DNA of 64,000 nt from Rutidosis leptorrhynchoides (GCF_046630445.1 NC_092341.1:218517501-218581500), one strand, 5' to 3'; positions 10,919 through 23,403 are shown, counted from the stretch's first letter. Numbers and translations: made by a program. Notes: generated by a model from the letters alone, not told the origin.

Positions 10919-12365
10919 AAAGCTTGGTGAGATTCAAATAGAGGCTTATGTTCACAACAAGCATACGGAGCGAATCGTGGGCCAATCGGAGTTTATTACT
11001 ATGGGTCCGCGTGGTTTGTTGTCTTTCCAAAGAAGGGTGTGGGTGCCTAAGATGGGTGATTACCGACGAGTGCTACTTGATGAAGCACATAAGTCAAAAT
11101 ATTCCATTCATCCGGGCACGACGAAAATGTATCTTGACTTGAAGAAAGATTATTGGTGGCCGGGCATGAAGCGTGATGTTGTGAAGTATGTTGAGCAATG
11201 CGTCACGTGTTTGCAAGTAAAAGCCGAACACCAAAAGCCGTATGGTAAATTGAAACCGTTAGAAATTCCGAAATGGAAATGGGAGCACATTACCATGGAT
11301 TTCATAACAAAGTTACCTAAGACGGCGAGAACCCAATTTGATATGATTTGGGTGATAGTTGACCGGTTGACGAAAAGTGCTTTGTTTCTTCCCATTAAAG
11401 AAGCGATATCGTCGGAGACCTTGGCTAAGTTGTTTATCAAGGAAGTGGTCGCTCGACATGGGGTTCCTATATCTATTATTTCGGATCGAGATACCCGTTT
11501 TACATCTCGATTTTGGGAAAAGTTTCATGAGGATATGGGTACACAATTGAAGTTGAGCACGGCATATCATCCTCAAACGGACGGTCAAACCGAACGTACG
11601 AATCAAACTTTGGAAGATATGTTACGGGCGTGCATTATTGATTTCGGTGGTAGTTGGGACGAGCATTTGCCTTTGGTGGAATTCTCGTACAATAATAGTT
11701 ATCACACTAGTATCGGGATGCCACCTTAAGAGATGCTATATGGGCGGAGGTGTCGAACTCCCATTTGTTGGGGAGAAGTGGGTCAAAGAGAAATCGGGAG
11801 TACCGATTTGGTTTTAGAGACGAATAACAAGATTGATATTATTCGGGAACATTTGAGAAAGGCTCAAGATAGACAAAAGTCGTATGCCGACAAACGTAGA
11901 CGAACGATCGAATTTCAAGAAGGCGATATGGTGATGCTTAAGGTTTCGCCATGGAAGGGTATTATTCGATTTCGAAAACGGGGAAAGTTAGCTCCTCGGT
12001 TTATTGGTCCCTTTAAAGTTTTAGCTCGTGTTGGTGAAGTCGCGTATCGTTTGGAATTACCCAAAGAGCTTGCGGGGATTCATAATACATTTCATGTTTC
12101 CCATCTCCGTAAGTGTCTTGCGGATGATTCATCATGGGTGCCGTTAGACGAAATTGAGCTAAACAATAAGTTAGAGTATATTGAGGAGCCGATTGCCATA
12201 CTCGATGAGAAGGTCAAAAGGTTGAGGCATAAAGAGGTTAGGACTTTTAAAGTTCAATGGCGTCGTAGTAAGGGTTCCGAGTTTACTTGGGAGCCCGAAG
12301 AATTCGTGTTGGTTTATCTTCCCTCTTGTCATGCGGCTTGGATTGCGAGGACGCAATCCGAATAA
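10893..12365 (+). pseudogene. pol: Element A pol, second part: integrase with chromodomain-like end
   Basis: Picks up after the frameshift with [15 protein letters not shown]. It shows the HHCC zinc-binding region ([10 protein letters not shown] ... [11 protein letters not shown], about 11085-11230), the DDE core ([52 protein letters not shown]) and, in the last 60 residues, a chromodomain-like segment (FKVQWRRSKGSEFTWEPEEF). An in-frame TAA at 11727-11729 falls where relatives have a Tyr codon before EMLYGRRCRTP. The remaining 210 codons are open to 12365. The chromodomain-like tail would, in an intact enzyme, steer integration to chromatin. Confidence 0.88.
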
Positions 12366-12377
12366 GTGGGGGAGAGT
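12365..12377 (+). other. Element A polypurine tract
   Basis: AGTGGGGGAGAGT directly before the 3' LTR; the usual primer site for plus-strand DNA synthesis. Confidence 0.8.
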
Positions 12378-14425
12378 TGTAAGACCCTAATCAGTTTGTA
12401 CAGCAGTGTAAATATGTTACATAGAGTGTGGATGATGTTGTGCTGTTAAACAGAAGTCACCGAGTGAGCTGAGCCTAGTGCGCGCCGCGCACACTAAAGG
12501 GAGCGCGCCGCACACCCCTTACTGTAGCCGGGTTCCAGCTTTTTAAATCAGATATTTTGATGGGTATTTTGGTAAATTCACTTATGGATGAATTAAAGGC
12601 CCTAGATCAGTTTGGTTGAGCCTCATTACTCCATTTCTAACCACCAAACTTCATCCACTTAAATCCTAGTGAGAGAGTGTGATTCAAGTGTGAGAAAGCT
12701 TAAATCCAAGAGGAAGGAGCTTGTTTTGGGTTAAAGTTCAAGCATTAAAGTCGTTCATCTTATCTCTAGCTTCGTTGTGGTAGTTGTGGTATGTTCTAAT
12801 TTTATTTTCCTTACTTTGATTTAGTGTAAGGGTTAGGGTTTGAGTAAATGATGAACACAAAACCCATTATTGGTGATTTTGGGTGTTCTTGGGTAAAATT
12901 GAGTCTTGAATACTAATTGGTGACTAGTCTAGGGTTTCAAAGTATTAAATGATGTTTATGAACCCTAATTGGTGAGTTAATTGCTAACACACCTAGTTAT
13001 TTAGTAAATGGGTGTTGGTTAGTTAGTGGATGACCCGAAATGGGTGTGTCGTCTTAAAATGGTTATTTGGGTAATAAATTGACCTAGTTTGGAAAGATGG
13101 GTATGAATTACCCTAATTATGTATTAGTTGGTGTTGTTGGACCTTAATCACTAGCTTTAAAGTGATTAGTGGTGGTCTTGACTTTAATTGGGCGGTTTTG
13201 GTATAAATGAGCGATTTAATACATTAAGTCATTAAATGCTCATGTGTAAGTGTTAGTATTGAGTCCACTTAGCTTGTGTGTTGATCAAGTACTTATTATA
13301 TTAGGTACTTTGCTTTGAAGCTTGTGGAGGTTGAAATCGTCATCTAATTGTTAAGGTGAGTGGAATAATTATATGCGTAGGTATATAATGTATCTATTTG
13401 TTGTAGCGTGAAATGTGTAGTGTCGAGGTGTTAAGACACCACGTTTCACGTGAAGGGTGTAGCATCGAGGTGTTAAGATGCCACTCGGGTGTAGCATCGA
13501 GGTGTTAAGATGCCACCTAGGAGTGTAGTGTCGAGGTGTTAATACACCACTCCGTAAAATAATGAGTGTTGCATCGAGGTGTTAAGATGCCACTCGGGGT
13601 GATGTGCCGAGGTGTTAAGGTGCCACCCTAGGGGTTAGTGGTGCGAGGTGTTAAGTGCCCTAATGGATGTTATGAACACCGATGGCGTTTTCGCGAACGC
13701 CGTTCCCTTGTACTATTGGTCGACCATGGTTACTTGTGTTGTAAGCATATTATATCATTTCGAGTTATATTATTATGCGGTTGTTGCTAGCTTGTGGTAT
13801 TGGAGATTATAGCTTGTTAATGTGACGATAAGCTAATTGTGTTGCTAGCATGTTTGCGGTTGGTGTAAGTGTATGCAAGTAGGTATAATTATATATGTAT
13901 TCGTATAATTATTGCATTCACTAAACTTTGCTTACCCTCTCGTTGTTTACCATTTTATAGGTTCTGTTTTGGACAAGGGTAAGGGCATCGTATTGGACTA
14001 GAGATCCCGCTTGATACTAGGGGACGCTTTTGGCTTTAGTAGCTCTTGGAGTTTGACCGGTAGTTGGGTAGTTTAATCCCAAACGCCATGCTCATTGTGT
14101 AGTTTGGAACTTAAACTTTTTGGTGGTCGAAACTCTAACCTTGTATTAAACTTGTATTTTGGGTCGTGTGGGCCCCGCTTGTAAAACGTCATTTTTATGT
14201 TTGATTCGTGTTAGTTTTACATATATAAGTTTGTTGTGAAAAGCGTATGGTCTAAAAGTGTCGGGAAGTCGAAGATCTTTTCGCGAAAAATGGACATTTT
14301 GATCAGAACTGTCTCAGGCCTTGTGCGCGCCGCGCATAGGCAGTGGTGCGCGCCGCGCACCCTCCAGATCAGTTTTAAATTTTTTTTTTCGCGTTTTTGG
14401 TTGGTTAACGGGTTGGGTCGTTACA
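12378..14425 (+). repeat. Element A 3' LTR
   Basis: 2048 bp copy of 5470-7515, ending GGGTCGTTACA, followed by the target duplication TACAC. It carries the second copy of the hairpin array (about 13405-13705). There the fourth inner stem has lost one pair (GACAC to TACAC), while the second hairpin keeps an outer stem (CACTC) that is damaged in the 5' LTR. Confidence 0.93.
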
Positions 14426-16311
14426 TACACCACTAATAATTGTCAAAATATGTAATTCACAAAGTGAGTAAACGATATACCTTTCTTGAAGAAACTGATT
14501 GAAGGAGAGAAACCTACGATCAAAAATATGACCGTCTCTTAGGATAGTCCACACTACACTTCAAACAACGTCAATGGATGCTAGTCCAAACCCAAGTAAT
14601 AATTAATCAACCTTTGATTAATATTATGAACTCAAAATGATACTCCGTATGAAACAATGTTATTTTTCTTATTTACTCTTTTTTCAATTCTCTCGTCCAT
14701 ATATATAATATGAAGTAAAGTGAAGTGTATTAAAAATTTAGATCACGGACATATTTTCCTTTATAAGACAAACAACTTTTTCAAAACAAAGATATTGAAA
14801 TAGAAATAAGACACGGAGTCTTAAATTCATTAAACGATAAAGTCGTATTTCTCAAATACTTTAGGGGTATGTTATGTAACTTATAATTAATAATTTCCAT
14901 CATGTCGCTTTCATGTGAATAGTAAATTAATTAATTTCGTTTCATTTACTATTCATATAAATAGTAAATGAATTAATTTCGATTTACTATTTTGTTACTT
15001 GAGTAATATATATATACACCATATATATATTTTATTTGACGTCTCGGTGTATATGTGTGTGACTCCGAAGGCTCAAATGAAGTTAGCCATATAGTTATAT
15101 GTTGTACCTTGCACATTAATCCTACAATCCGATTATTATCTAGTGTTACATGATCGATTTGGAGAAGGATTCATGTAGAAATTAACTGCTAATACTCATT
15201 TAATCTCAAAGTCAAATTTCAAGTTCATGAGGAGTTCATCACCGTTCATCACATTAATCTCTGTTAGTTCATGTAGAAATTGACTTTGAACCTAACCCAC
15301 TTAGTTGACCACTTCAATTTTTAAGGGATGAACCAAGGCTACTTGATTTGAATGTTGTGAACTCAATTTGGAAGAACTCAATTAGTTCATGTGGCTTCTT
15401 GACCACTTTAAAAGAAAAATGTAGAATTTTTAAAAGACTCGAATGTTGTGAACTCAATTTGGATAGAAATATAAATTTCAATTTTTTTTTTAAAGCAACT
15501 ATTAAAATCCTTGAAAATGGATTTTGATGGTGGAGAATTTGTGGCAAAAAGAAGAATCAGTGAGTGAATGAAGGAAGAAAATGGAGAAAAATATAGATTA
15601 TTATTTTTAAAAATATTTAAATTATATTTTGCGCCGGTAGTCCCTCGTTTTTAATGAAAAAAATGGAGAAAAGGACGATTTTACCCTCACATGCGATGCA
15701 CATGTCAAGGGTTAACGGTCAATTTGAACGGCAGTTGGAGGGAGGGACTCGGATTGCAAAATTTTGCAATTTTAAGGACTCGAAAAACCAAAAAAAACTT
15801 GAGGGACTCGGATTGCAATTTCAAGTATAATTGAAGGACCAACGGAGCAAAAAAGTCTTCTTTCTTATATTTAGTTCATGCTACAATTTCTATCACAAAT
15901 ACCCTCAACCACAAGGGTATAAAATATAAAACAATTACAAAAAGGTATTATGGGAACACACTATAATTATAGTGGATTTATAAAAAAATAAAAATATCAT
16001 CACCCACTAATCATATAGGCATAGGGTAAAAAAAAAAAAAAAAAAAGCAAATCCGAAGTTTGAAACTTCGGATTTGGGGTACATGGTCAAAAAGCACAAA
16101 AACCGAAGTTTGAAACTTCGGATCCACCAAAACCGAAGTTTCAAACTTCGGTTTTACCATTTTTGTCAAAAAAAATTACTTTTTCTATTTTTGCAAACAT
16201 GCTAAAAAAATTACTATTTAAAAAAAAAAAAAAATCCAATAATTACATTTAGAACTCTAATTTTCAATAAATCGATGTACAATATCAAGTACAAAACAGT
16301 CGAAAAGGAAG
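14426..16311. other. Intergenic stretch with copia LTR remainder and short repeats
   Basis: No gene is seen. The left part (to roughly 15100) is AT-rich and probably continues the copia LTR cut by element A. The phrase TTCATGTAGAAATT.ACT occurs at about 15170 and 15269. At 15630-15850 lies a transposon-like phrase with opposed GTCCCTCG and GAGGGACTCGGATTGCAA words. A poly-A run sits at about 16028-16046 and three palindromes at 16049-16155. Confidence 0.5.
16049..16155. repeat. Three copies of a 19-bp palindrome
   Basis: CCGAAGTTTGAAACTTCGG occurs at 16053-16071 and 16103-16121, and in reversed form (central C) at 16133-16151. In the first and third copies the symmetry extends to 27 bp. They lie 160-260 bp beyond the stop codon of the lipase gene. 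They may be in its 3' UTR or belong to a small repeat family. Confidence 0.85.
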
Positions 16312-18843
16312 TTAAGTTCCACGTATTGGGTCACTTAGCAGTTTTTTAACTAACTCATTCCAGTTAGCTCGGCTCGGTTTTGTATTATTGGAATCTTCAC
16401 CTTCATGTTTTGATGGCTCATCTTGGTTGCAACATTCTTCAGTTTTGTTTGTTAGTGGCTGCATCTCCTCATCTTCGGGTTTCATGACTGCATGTGGTAT
16501 CTTGAGGCTAACCGCTCTTTCTAACGCATCTTTATGTTCTTTTTCAATCGATTGTAACCTATCAAACTTTTGAACCTTTGGTGGTGTAGTAACAGGTTCA
16601 CTACTCATCTCCTTTAACAACTGCAACAAGTCAACAGTTGTTTGATTATAGTTACAAAACAGTCAACAAGTTAACAGTTTAAAGTTCTACTCAGCACTAG
16701 AAGTGGTAACTTTAACCACTTTATTACTTATTAATGATTTTGGTTTGATCTGCAGCTTACTCCTAAATAGTCAAATGGGTCATATTTAACATTTATATTT
16801 TATATAGCTATAATAGCAATGGGTCAAAAGTCATTCAAAATGTATTCTTAGTCCTTAATTTTCTATTAGAATATACTAACACATTATGTTTAACGCGATA
16901 ACGTTACAGTAAATGGACAGAATGTTGATGACAGTCAATACAAGAACTATTTTGACCTATTACACAACAGATTTGACCCACCCATTTTGCCATATTTACT
17001 CAAGTGCTAACCCTTTGAGCTTCTAAGGACATGTTAAGAAATATGCAGATGAGGGTGGAAGAAAACATATAAGTGGACCCCGTTACATGTGACTTACTTG
17101 TAAGGCCTTTTCTGCTTCTCTTTCAATCGAAATGATTGCATGATCAGATGTCGCATTGCACGACAACACGATATGTTCAAATCTACCATCAACAGGAATT
17201 GCTGTTCTGACTTCAGGAGGGTATGTATTGCATCTGTTATTACATTTAATCACATGCTTAATTATTCTTGCAGAAACACTAAATTCAACAGAATATGATT
17301 CCAAATATGACATTTAAAAAAAAAAAATATGAGTAATATATTTAAACATATGTAATGAAGTTTTGACAATTTTGTTCCTAACAGGTTCTATAGATAAAGA
17401 ATTTAAAATATTATCAATCAAGGTGACTAAGAAGTAAAACCACATTATAGAGGAGTTGAGTTTCATTCATTATGTGAAAAAAGTCAATTAGGGTATTGTT
17501 TTGTTCCTAACAGGTTATATAGATAAAGAAGACAACGATTGGCAACTATTAGTACCAAATTACCTGAAAAACTTTCGCTCGACAATGTGGTACAATCGGC
17601 CTGGTGCATATAGTCTTCTCGGATCTCTAAACTTCTTATCTTCAGGGATAAATGTGTCTCTTAAGCAAACCATAGTTAGCAAGCAGGGCAAGCTGTCCAA
17701 AAGCATCAAGGCCTGGTTTAACAAAGAATCATAGTAATATTTTACCCCACAAAATGGAGCCAAGTAACCGATAATTCACAAAATTAAACATCATTCCTAC
17801 AGACTACAGACTTAGGGTGTGTCTGATAAAAGTGAATGATTAAACGTTGAATGATTCACAATATTCTGAATTAATATTGTTCTGAATGACAATATATCAG
17901 CACTACTTGTCATTCATAGATTACAAACAAACGCGATGAATCATTTCGTTAAGAAGCAATTAAACGAACCCTTAGAGAACTAACCAAAAAATTGATTCAA
18001 ATATATCTTCAAGTGGAGTGGGCGTTCGAGGTAAGAAATCATCCTGTACACAATTATTCCAAAAACCAATTAATTTATGATCAGAAGACTTTAATGGAAA
18101 GAAACTCATAAGATTTAGCATAAACATAAGCATAATTAAGCATTTACCTGCAATACAATGGAGTAAATGACATCAGCATACTTAACAGCAAGATTTAACG
18201 ACAAACATCTTGTTGGCGCAATCGCATAACATCTCACCATTTCTCTTGGTATCCCACCAAACATTTCCCTATGATTCACAACCAAAACCGTCAACAACGT
18301 AGCCACACCCGCACCCAACGAATGACCAACAAACACCATCTTATAACTACCACCATTTTCCAACCATAACGACTTCAAATTCTCCGATTCCGCATTCAAC
18401 AACCAAACCGCCGATTTCAACAACCCATGATGCACATACCCACCATCAAACATATGTTTTCCAAGTTTATTATCCAACAACATTTTATAATCACTTTCTT
18501 TCTTTAAATTTAATCCACGAATAGCAGTTACTATTTCACGACGGTTGTGATCCACGTAGATAATGTACGGTGGAGCATGACCGAGTGTTTGTTCGTAGGT
18601 AACACGTTTGAATACGAAATCAGGGTTTAATTTGTAACCACCTGGTGGCGGGAATTTAGGGTGGTGGAGGTTTTCTTCGTATACAGCGAGAGCGATTCGA
18701 CAGAGATGTGGGACCGGTTCGAATTCTTCTGCGGTTGCTTGTGTCCACGTGGCACTATCGTCAGCGCCTGTATGAGTGCATCGTTTATAACCCCAACGGA
18801 GACAACCTACACAAACGAAACAACTTACGCAACAAACAGACAT
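16312..18843 (-). CDS. Class-3 lipase family protein (mono/diacylglycerol lipase-like), five exons
   Basis: I assembled CDS exons on the minus strand as 18843-18148, 18043-17985, 17692-17564, 17233-17098 and 16620-16312. All introns are GT-AG, phases agree, and the product is 442 aa. It would hydrolyse acylglycerols; plant relatives are described as class-3 lipases with a mono/diacylglycerol lipase N-terminal domain, some named calmodulin-binding heat-shock proteins. The N-terminus is Cys-rich (MSVCCVSCFVCVGCLRWGYK), possibly membrane-linked. The nucleophile elbow GHSLG is at residues 173-177 (Ser175); RRLYAPGRLYHIVER and VDGRFEHIVLSCNATSDHA follow, with a likely catalytic His in the last. 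The C-terminal exon (about 103 residues) is charged and poorly conserved in feel. I start at 18843 because MSVCC is the family-like start; an upstream in-frame ATG at 18945 gives an unconvincing extension. No frameshift or stop is seen, so it looks functional. Confidence 0.9.
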
Positions 18844-19411
18844 GTAAGGTTTCAGATTAACTGATTTTTTGTTAATAAGATGATTGAGTATGGTTAGAAA
18901 ACAGAGAGTAAATATGTAGTTTGATAACTGATGATTGTAAATCAAATATATGGCAAAATAGTTGATAATTGTAGATTGTAGATTGTAGAAAAGGTAAAGG
19001 TTGAAGGTTTATTAGGGAAATAATAAAAGAGGAATATACGTTGAAAAAGTCGTTGGTATGTAGAGACTGCGCAGATATTCTAGACGTTTTTATGTGTTGG
19101 ACCAACTAGGCTGCAGCCTGCAACCAACCTTTATTTAAATTTAAAACGACTAAAATATTATTTGTAGGAACTTTACTTTTATTTTCCTTATACTACACCC
19201 GGCAATAACGGGTTTGGGTTTAAACGAGTTCGGGTCTAAACGGGTCAGAACTTTTGAACGGGTCCAACGGGTCGGGTCAAGAGCGGGTCGAGACCCATTT
19301 TCCCCGGGTTGGGTCGGGTCAAGACCCTTTTTCTTCAAATTTTTTTTTTTTGCGTTTCCGATTTTCGTTTTCATTTTCAGACTCGCGTTCACAATTGAAG
19401 TTTTCGAATTC
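18844..19411 (-). promoter_or_regulatory. Upstream region of the lipase gene
   Basis: AT-rich sequence before the lipase start, presumably 5' UTR and promoter; no TATA box that I would defend. From about 19205 the text turns into repeated CGGGTC words leading into the minisatellite. GGTCCAACGGGTCG (about 19260) has its reverse complement at about 20010, so the minisatellite is bracketed by a short inverted repeat. Confidence 0.35.
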
Positions 19412-19990
19412 GCAATGCGAAAATGCACGCCGAAAACGCGCCTCGAAAACACGTGGTGAAAACGGGCTACAAAAATGTGCTGAAAAATAGCGCGCCGAAA
19501 ACGCGCGACGAAAACGCGCGTCAAAGAAGCGCGTCGAAAACGCACATCAAAAACGCGTTCGAAAAAATGATTAGAAAACGTGCGTCGAAAACGCGTTGCA
19601 AAAACGCGCGACAATAACTCGCTAAGAAAAAGCGCGGCGAAACCCGCTGCGGAACGAGCGCCGCAAAGAAGGAGCGTCGAAAACGCGCACCGAAAATGCG
19701 CTGGAAAAACTTGCTGCGAAAACGTGCTCTGAAAACGCGCGCCGAAAAACGCTTGCCAAAAACGCGCTGCGAAAAACTCGCGCCGAAAACGCGTGCTAAA
19801 ATCTCGCTGCGAAAACGGGCGTTGAAAATGCCCTACAAAAACTGCGCCGAAAACATGCGCCGAAAAACGCCTTCCAAAAACGCGCTGCGAAAAACTAGCG
19901 CCAAAAACGCGATGCGAAATTGCGCACCGAAAACGGGCGTTGAAAATGCACGACGAAATCCTGCGGCGAAAACGGGCATCGAAAACGTAG
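19412..19990. repeat. CpG-rich degenerate minisatellite, 13-bp unit
   Basis: About 40 or more head-to-tail units of 12-14 bp, mostly 13, with consensus near GCGCGNCGAAAAC. Examples in sequence: GCGCGCCGAAAAC, GCGCGACGAAAAC, GCGCGTCAAAGAA, GCGCGTCGAAAAC. Because 39 bp equals 13 codons, long ORFs appear in several frames (for example 293 codons on the minus strand with a 13-residue periodicity); these are products of the repeat, not genes. CpG density is far above the AT-rich surroundings. Confidence 0.85.
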
Positions 19991-20129
19991 GACCCATTGG
20001 ACCCGAACATACGACCCGTTGGACCAGTCACTTTTTCCTTGTGATATAACTAGTTCAATTTTGGATCCACAAGATTTTTTATCCTTTATAAATTGAGGCC
20101 CTATTGGACCCTAAAATTAAGACCCAATG

Positions 20130-23100
20130 TGTAGTGACCCGAACTTTTCCATGTTTATATATATTAATTGAGTTTGATATTTACATGATTAAATGTTTCC
20201 AACATGTTAAGCAATCAAACTTGTTAAGACTTGATTAATTGAAATATGTTTCATATAGACAATTGACCACCCAAGTTGACCGGTGATTCATGAACGTTAA
20301 AACTTGTAAAAACTATATGATGACATATATATGGATATATATATATATATATATAGTTAACATGATACTATGATAAGTAAACATATCATTAAGTATATTA
20401 ACAATGAACTACATATGTAAAAACAAGACTACTAACTTAATGATTTTTAAACGAGACATATATGTAACGATTATCGTTGTAAAGACATTTAATGTATATA
20501 TATCATATTAAGAGATATTCATACATGATAATATCATGATAATATAATAATTTAAAATCTCATTTGATATTATAAACATTGGGTTAACAACATTTAACAA
20601 GATTGTTAACCTAAAGGTTTCAAAACAACACTTACATGTAACGACTAACGATGACTTAACGACTCAGTTAAAATGTATATACATATAGTGTTTTAATATG
20701 TATTTATACACTTTTGAAAGACTTCAATACACTTATCAAAATACTTCTACTTAACAAAAATGCTTACAATTACATCCTCGTTCAGTTTCATCAACAATTC
20801 TACTCGTATGCACCCGTATTCGTACTCGTACAATACACAGCTTTTAGATGTATGTACTATTGGTATATACACTCCAATGATCAGCTCTTAGCAGCCCATG
20901 TGAGTCACCTAACACATGTGGGAACCATCATTTGGCAACTAGCATGAAATATCTCATAAAATTACAAAAATATGAGTAATCATTCATGACTTATTTACAT
21001 GAAAACAAAATTACATATCCTTTATATCTAATCCATACACCAACGACCAAAAACACCTACAAAAACTTTCATTCTTCAATTTTCTTCATCTAATTGATCT
21101 CTCTCAAGTTCTATCTTCAAGTTCTAAGTGTTCTTCATATATTCTACAAGTTCTAGTTACATAAAATCAAGAATACTTTCAAGTTTGCTAGCTCACTTCC
21201 AATCTTGTAAGGTGATCATCCAACCTCAAGAAATCTTTGTTTCTTACAGTAGGTTATCATTCTAATACAAGGTAATAATCATATTCAAACTTTGGTTCAA
21301 TTTCTATAACTATAACAATCTTATTTCAAGTGATGATCTTACTTGAACTTGTTTTCGTGTCATGATTCTGCTTCAAGAACTTCGAGCCATCCAAGGATCC
21401 GTTGAAGCTAGATCCATTTTTCTCTTTTCCAGTAGGTTTATCCAAGGAACTTAAGGTAGTAATGATGTTCATAACATCATTCGATTCATACATATAAAGC
21501 TATCTTATTCGAAGGTTTAAACTTGTAATCACTAGAACATAGTTTAGTTAATTCTAAACTTGTTCGCAAACAATGGTTAATACTTCTAACTTGACTTTTA
21601 AAATCAACTAAACACATGTTCTATATCTATATGATATGCAAACTTAATGATTTAAAACCTGGAGACACGAAAAATACCGTAAAACCGGATTTACGCCGTC
21701 GTAGTAACACCGCGGGCTGTTTTGGGTTAGTTAATTAAAAACTATGATAAACTTTGATTTAAAAGTTGTTATTCTGAGAAAATGATTTTTATTATGAACA
21801 TGAAACTATATCCAAAAATTATGGTTAAACTCAAAGTGGAAGTATGTTTTCTAAAATGGTCATCTAGACGTCGTTCTTTCGACTGAAATGACTACCTTTA
21901 CAAAAACGACTTGTAACTTATTTTTCCGACTATAAACCTATACTTTTTCTGTTTAGATTCATAAAATAGAGTTCAATATGAAACCATAGCAATTTGATTC
22001 ACTCAAAACGGATTTAAAATGAAGAAGTTATGGGTAAAACAAGATTGGATAATTTTTCTCATTTTAACTACGTGAAAATTGGTAACAAATCTATTCTAAC
22101 CATAACTTAATCAACTTGTATTGTATATTATGTAATCTTGAGATACCATAGACACGTATACAATGTTTCGACCTATCATGTCGATACATCTATATATATT
22201 TCGGAACAACCATAGACACTCTATATGTGAATGTTGGAGTTAGCTATACAGGGTTGAGGTTGATTCCAAAATATATATAGTTTGAGTTGTGATCAATACT
22301 GAGATACGTATACACTGGGTCGTGGATTGATTCAAGATAATATTTATTGATTTATTTCTGTACATCTAACTGTGGACAACTAGTTGTAGGTTACTAACGA
22401 GGACAGCTGACTTAATAAACTTAAAACATCAAAATATATTAAAAGTGTTGTAAATATATTTTGAACATACTTTGATATATATGTATATATTGTTATAGGT
22501 TCGTGAATCAACCAGTGGCCAAGTCTTACTTCCCGACGAAGTAAAAATCTGTGAAAGTGAGTTATAGTCCCACTTTTAAAATCTAATATTTTTGGGATGA
22601 GAATACATGCAGGTTTTATAAATGATTTACAAAATAGACACAAGTACGTGAAACTACATTCTATGGTTGAATTATCGAAATCGAATATGCCCCTTTTTAT
22701 TAAGTCTGGTAATCTAAGAATTAGGGAACATACACCCTAATTGACGCGAATCCTAAAGATAGATCTATTGGGCCTAACAAACCCCATCCAAAGTACCGGA
22801 TGCTTTAGTACTTCGAAATTTATATCATATCCGAAGGGTGTCCTGGAATGATGGGGATATTCTTATATATGCATCTTGTTATTGTCGGTTACCAGGTGTT
22901 CACCATATGAATGATTTTTATCTCTATGTATGGGATGTGTATTGAAATATGAAATCTTGTGGTCTATTATTATGATTTGATATATATAGGTTAAACCTAT
23001 AACTCACCAACATTTTTGTTGACGTTTTAAGCATGTTTATTCTCAGGTGATTATTAAGAGCTTCCGCTGTCGCATACTTAAATAAGGACGAGATTTGGAG

Positions 23101-23389
23101 TCCATGCTTGTATGATATTGTGTAAAAACTGCATTCAAGAAACTTATTTTGTTGTAACATATTTGTATTGTAAACCATTATGTAATGGTCGTGTGTAAAC
23201 GGGATATTTTAGATTATCATTATTTGATAATCTACGTAAAGCTTTTTAAACCTTTATTGATGAAATAAAGGTTATGGTTTGTTTTAAAATGAATGCGGTC
23301 TTTGAAAAACGTCTCATATAGAGGTCAAAACCTCGCAACGAAATCAATTAATATGGAACGTTTTTAATCAATAAGAACGGGACATTTCA
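20130..23389 (+). repeat. Element B 5' LTR
   Basis: 3260 bp. It contains a short TA run (about 20335-20355). It also has the modules shared with other LTRs here: TATAGGTTCGTGAATC (about 22495), GGGATGAGAATACATGCAGG (about 22594), and CACCAACATTTTTGTTGACG...AAGCATGTTTATTCTCAGGT followed by CTTCCGCTG (about 23006-23070). Antisense ORFs of 84-87 codons recur in both LTRs and are not considered genes. Confidence 0.93.
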
Positions 23390-23391
23390 GT

Positions 23392-23403
23392 TGGTATCCG
23401 AGC
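23392..23403 (+). other. Element B primer-binding site
   Basis: TGGTATCCGAGC two bases after the LTR; differs from the usual initiator-Met site TGGTATCAGAGC at one position. Confidence 0.7.

Larger units (their letters stand above)
5470..14425 (+). mobile_element. Element A: complete Ty3/gypsy LTR retrotransposon with covarying-hairpin LTRs
   Basis: LTRs at 5470-7515 and 12378-14425, both TGTAAGACCC...GGGTCGTTACA. Target duplication TACAC (5465-5469 and 14426-14430). Then primer-binding site, gag, protease-RT-RNase H, integrase and polypurine tract in Ty3/gypsy order. By eye I count about 20 LTR-LTR differences over about 2 kb (about 1%), so the insertion is young. Pol is nevertheless broken: in-frame TAG after gag, a frameshift near 10860-10893 and TAA at 11727-11729. 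The end of integrase looks chromodomain-like (F.VQWRRSKGSEFTWEPEE), suggesting a chromovirus. It is inserted in the LTR of the copia remnant. Confidence 0.93.

Noticed and set aside
15314-15547. Minus-strand ORF of 77 codons
   Set aside because: Low-complexity, no domain, in repeat-rich intergenic DNA.
18844-18945. Upstream ATG of the lipase gene adding 34 residues
   Set aside because: The extension looks like translated AT-rich UTR; the family-like start is MSVCC at 18843.
19150-20031. Minus-strand ORF of 293 codons over the 13-bp minisatellite
   Set aside because: The protein has a 13-residue periodicity made by the DNA repeat (3 x 13 bp = 13 codons); similar ORFs occur on the other strand. 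No start context or homology is seen.
22380-23178. Antisense ORFs of 84-87 codons in the LTR of element B, repeated at 32246-33026
   Set aside because: Same reason: LTR copies; no domain and AT-driven.
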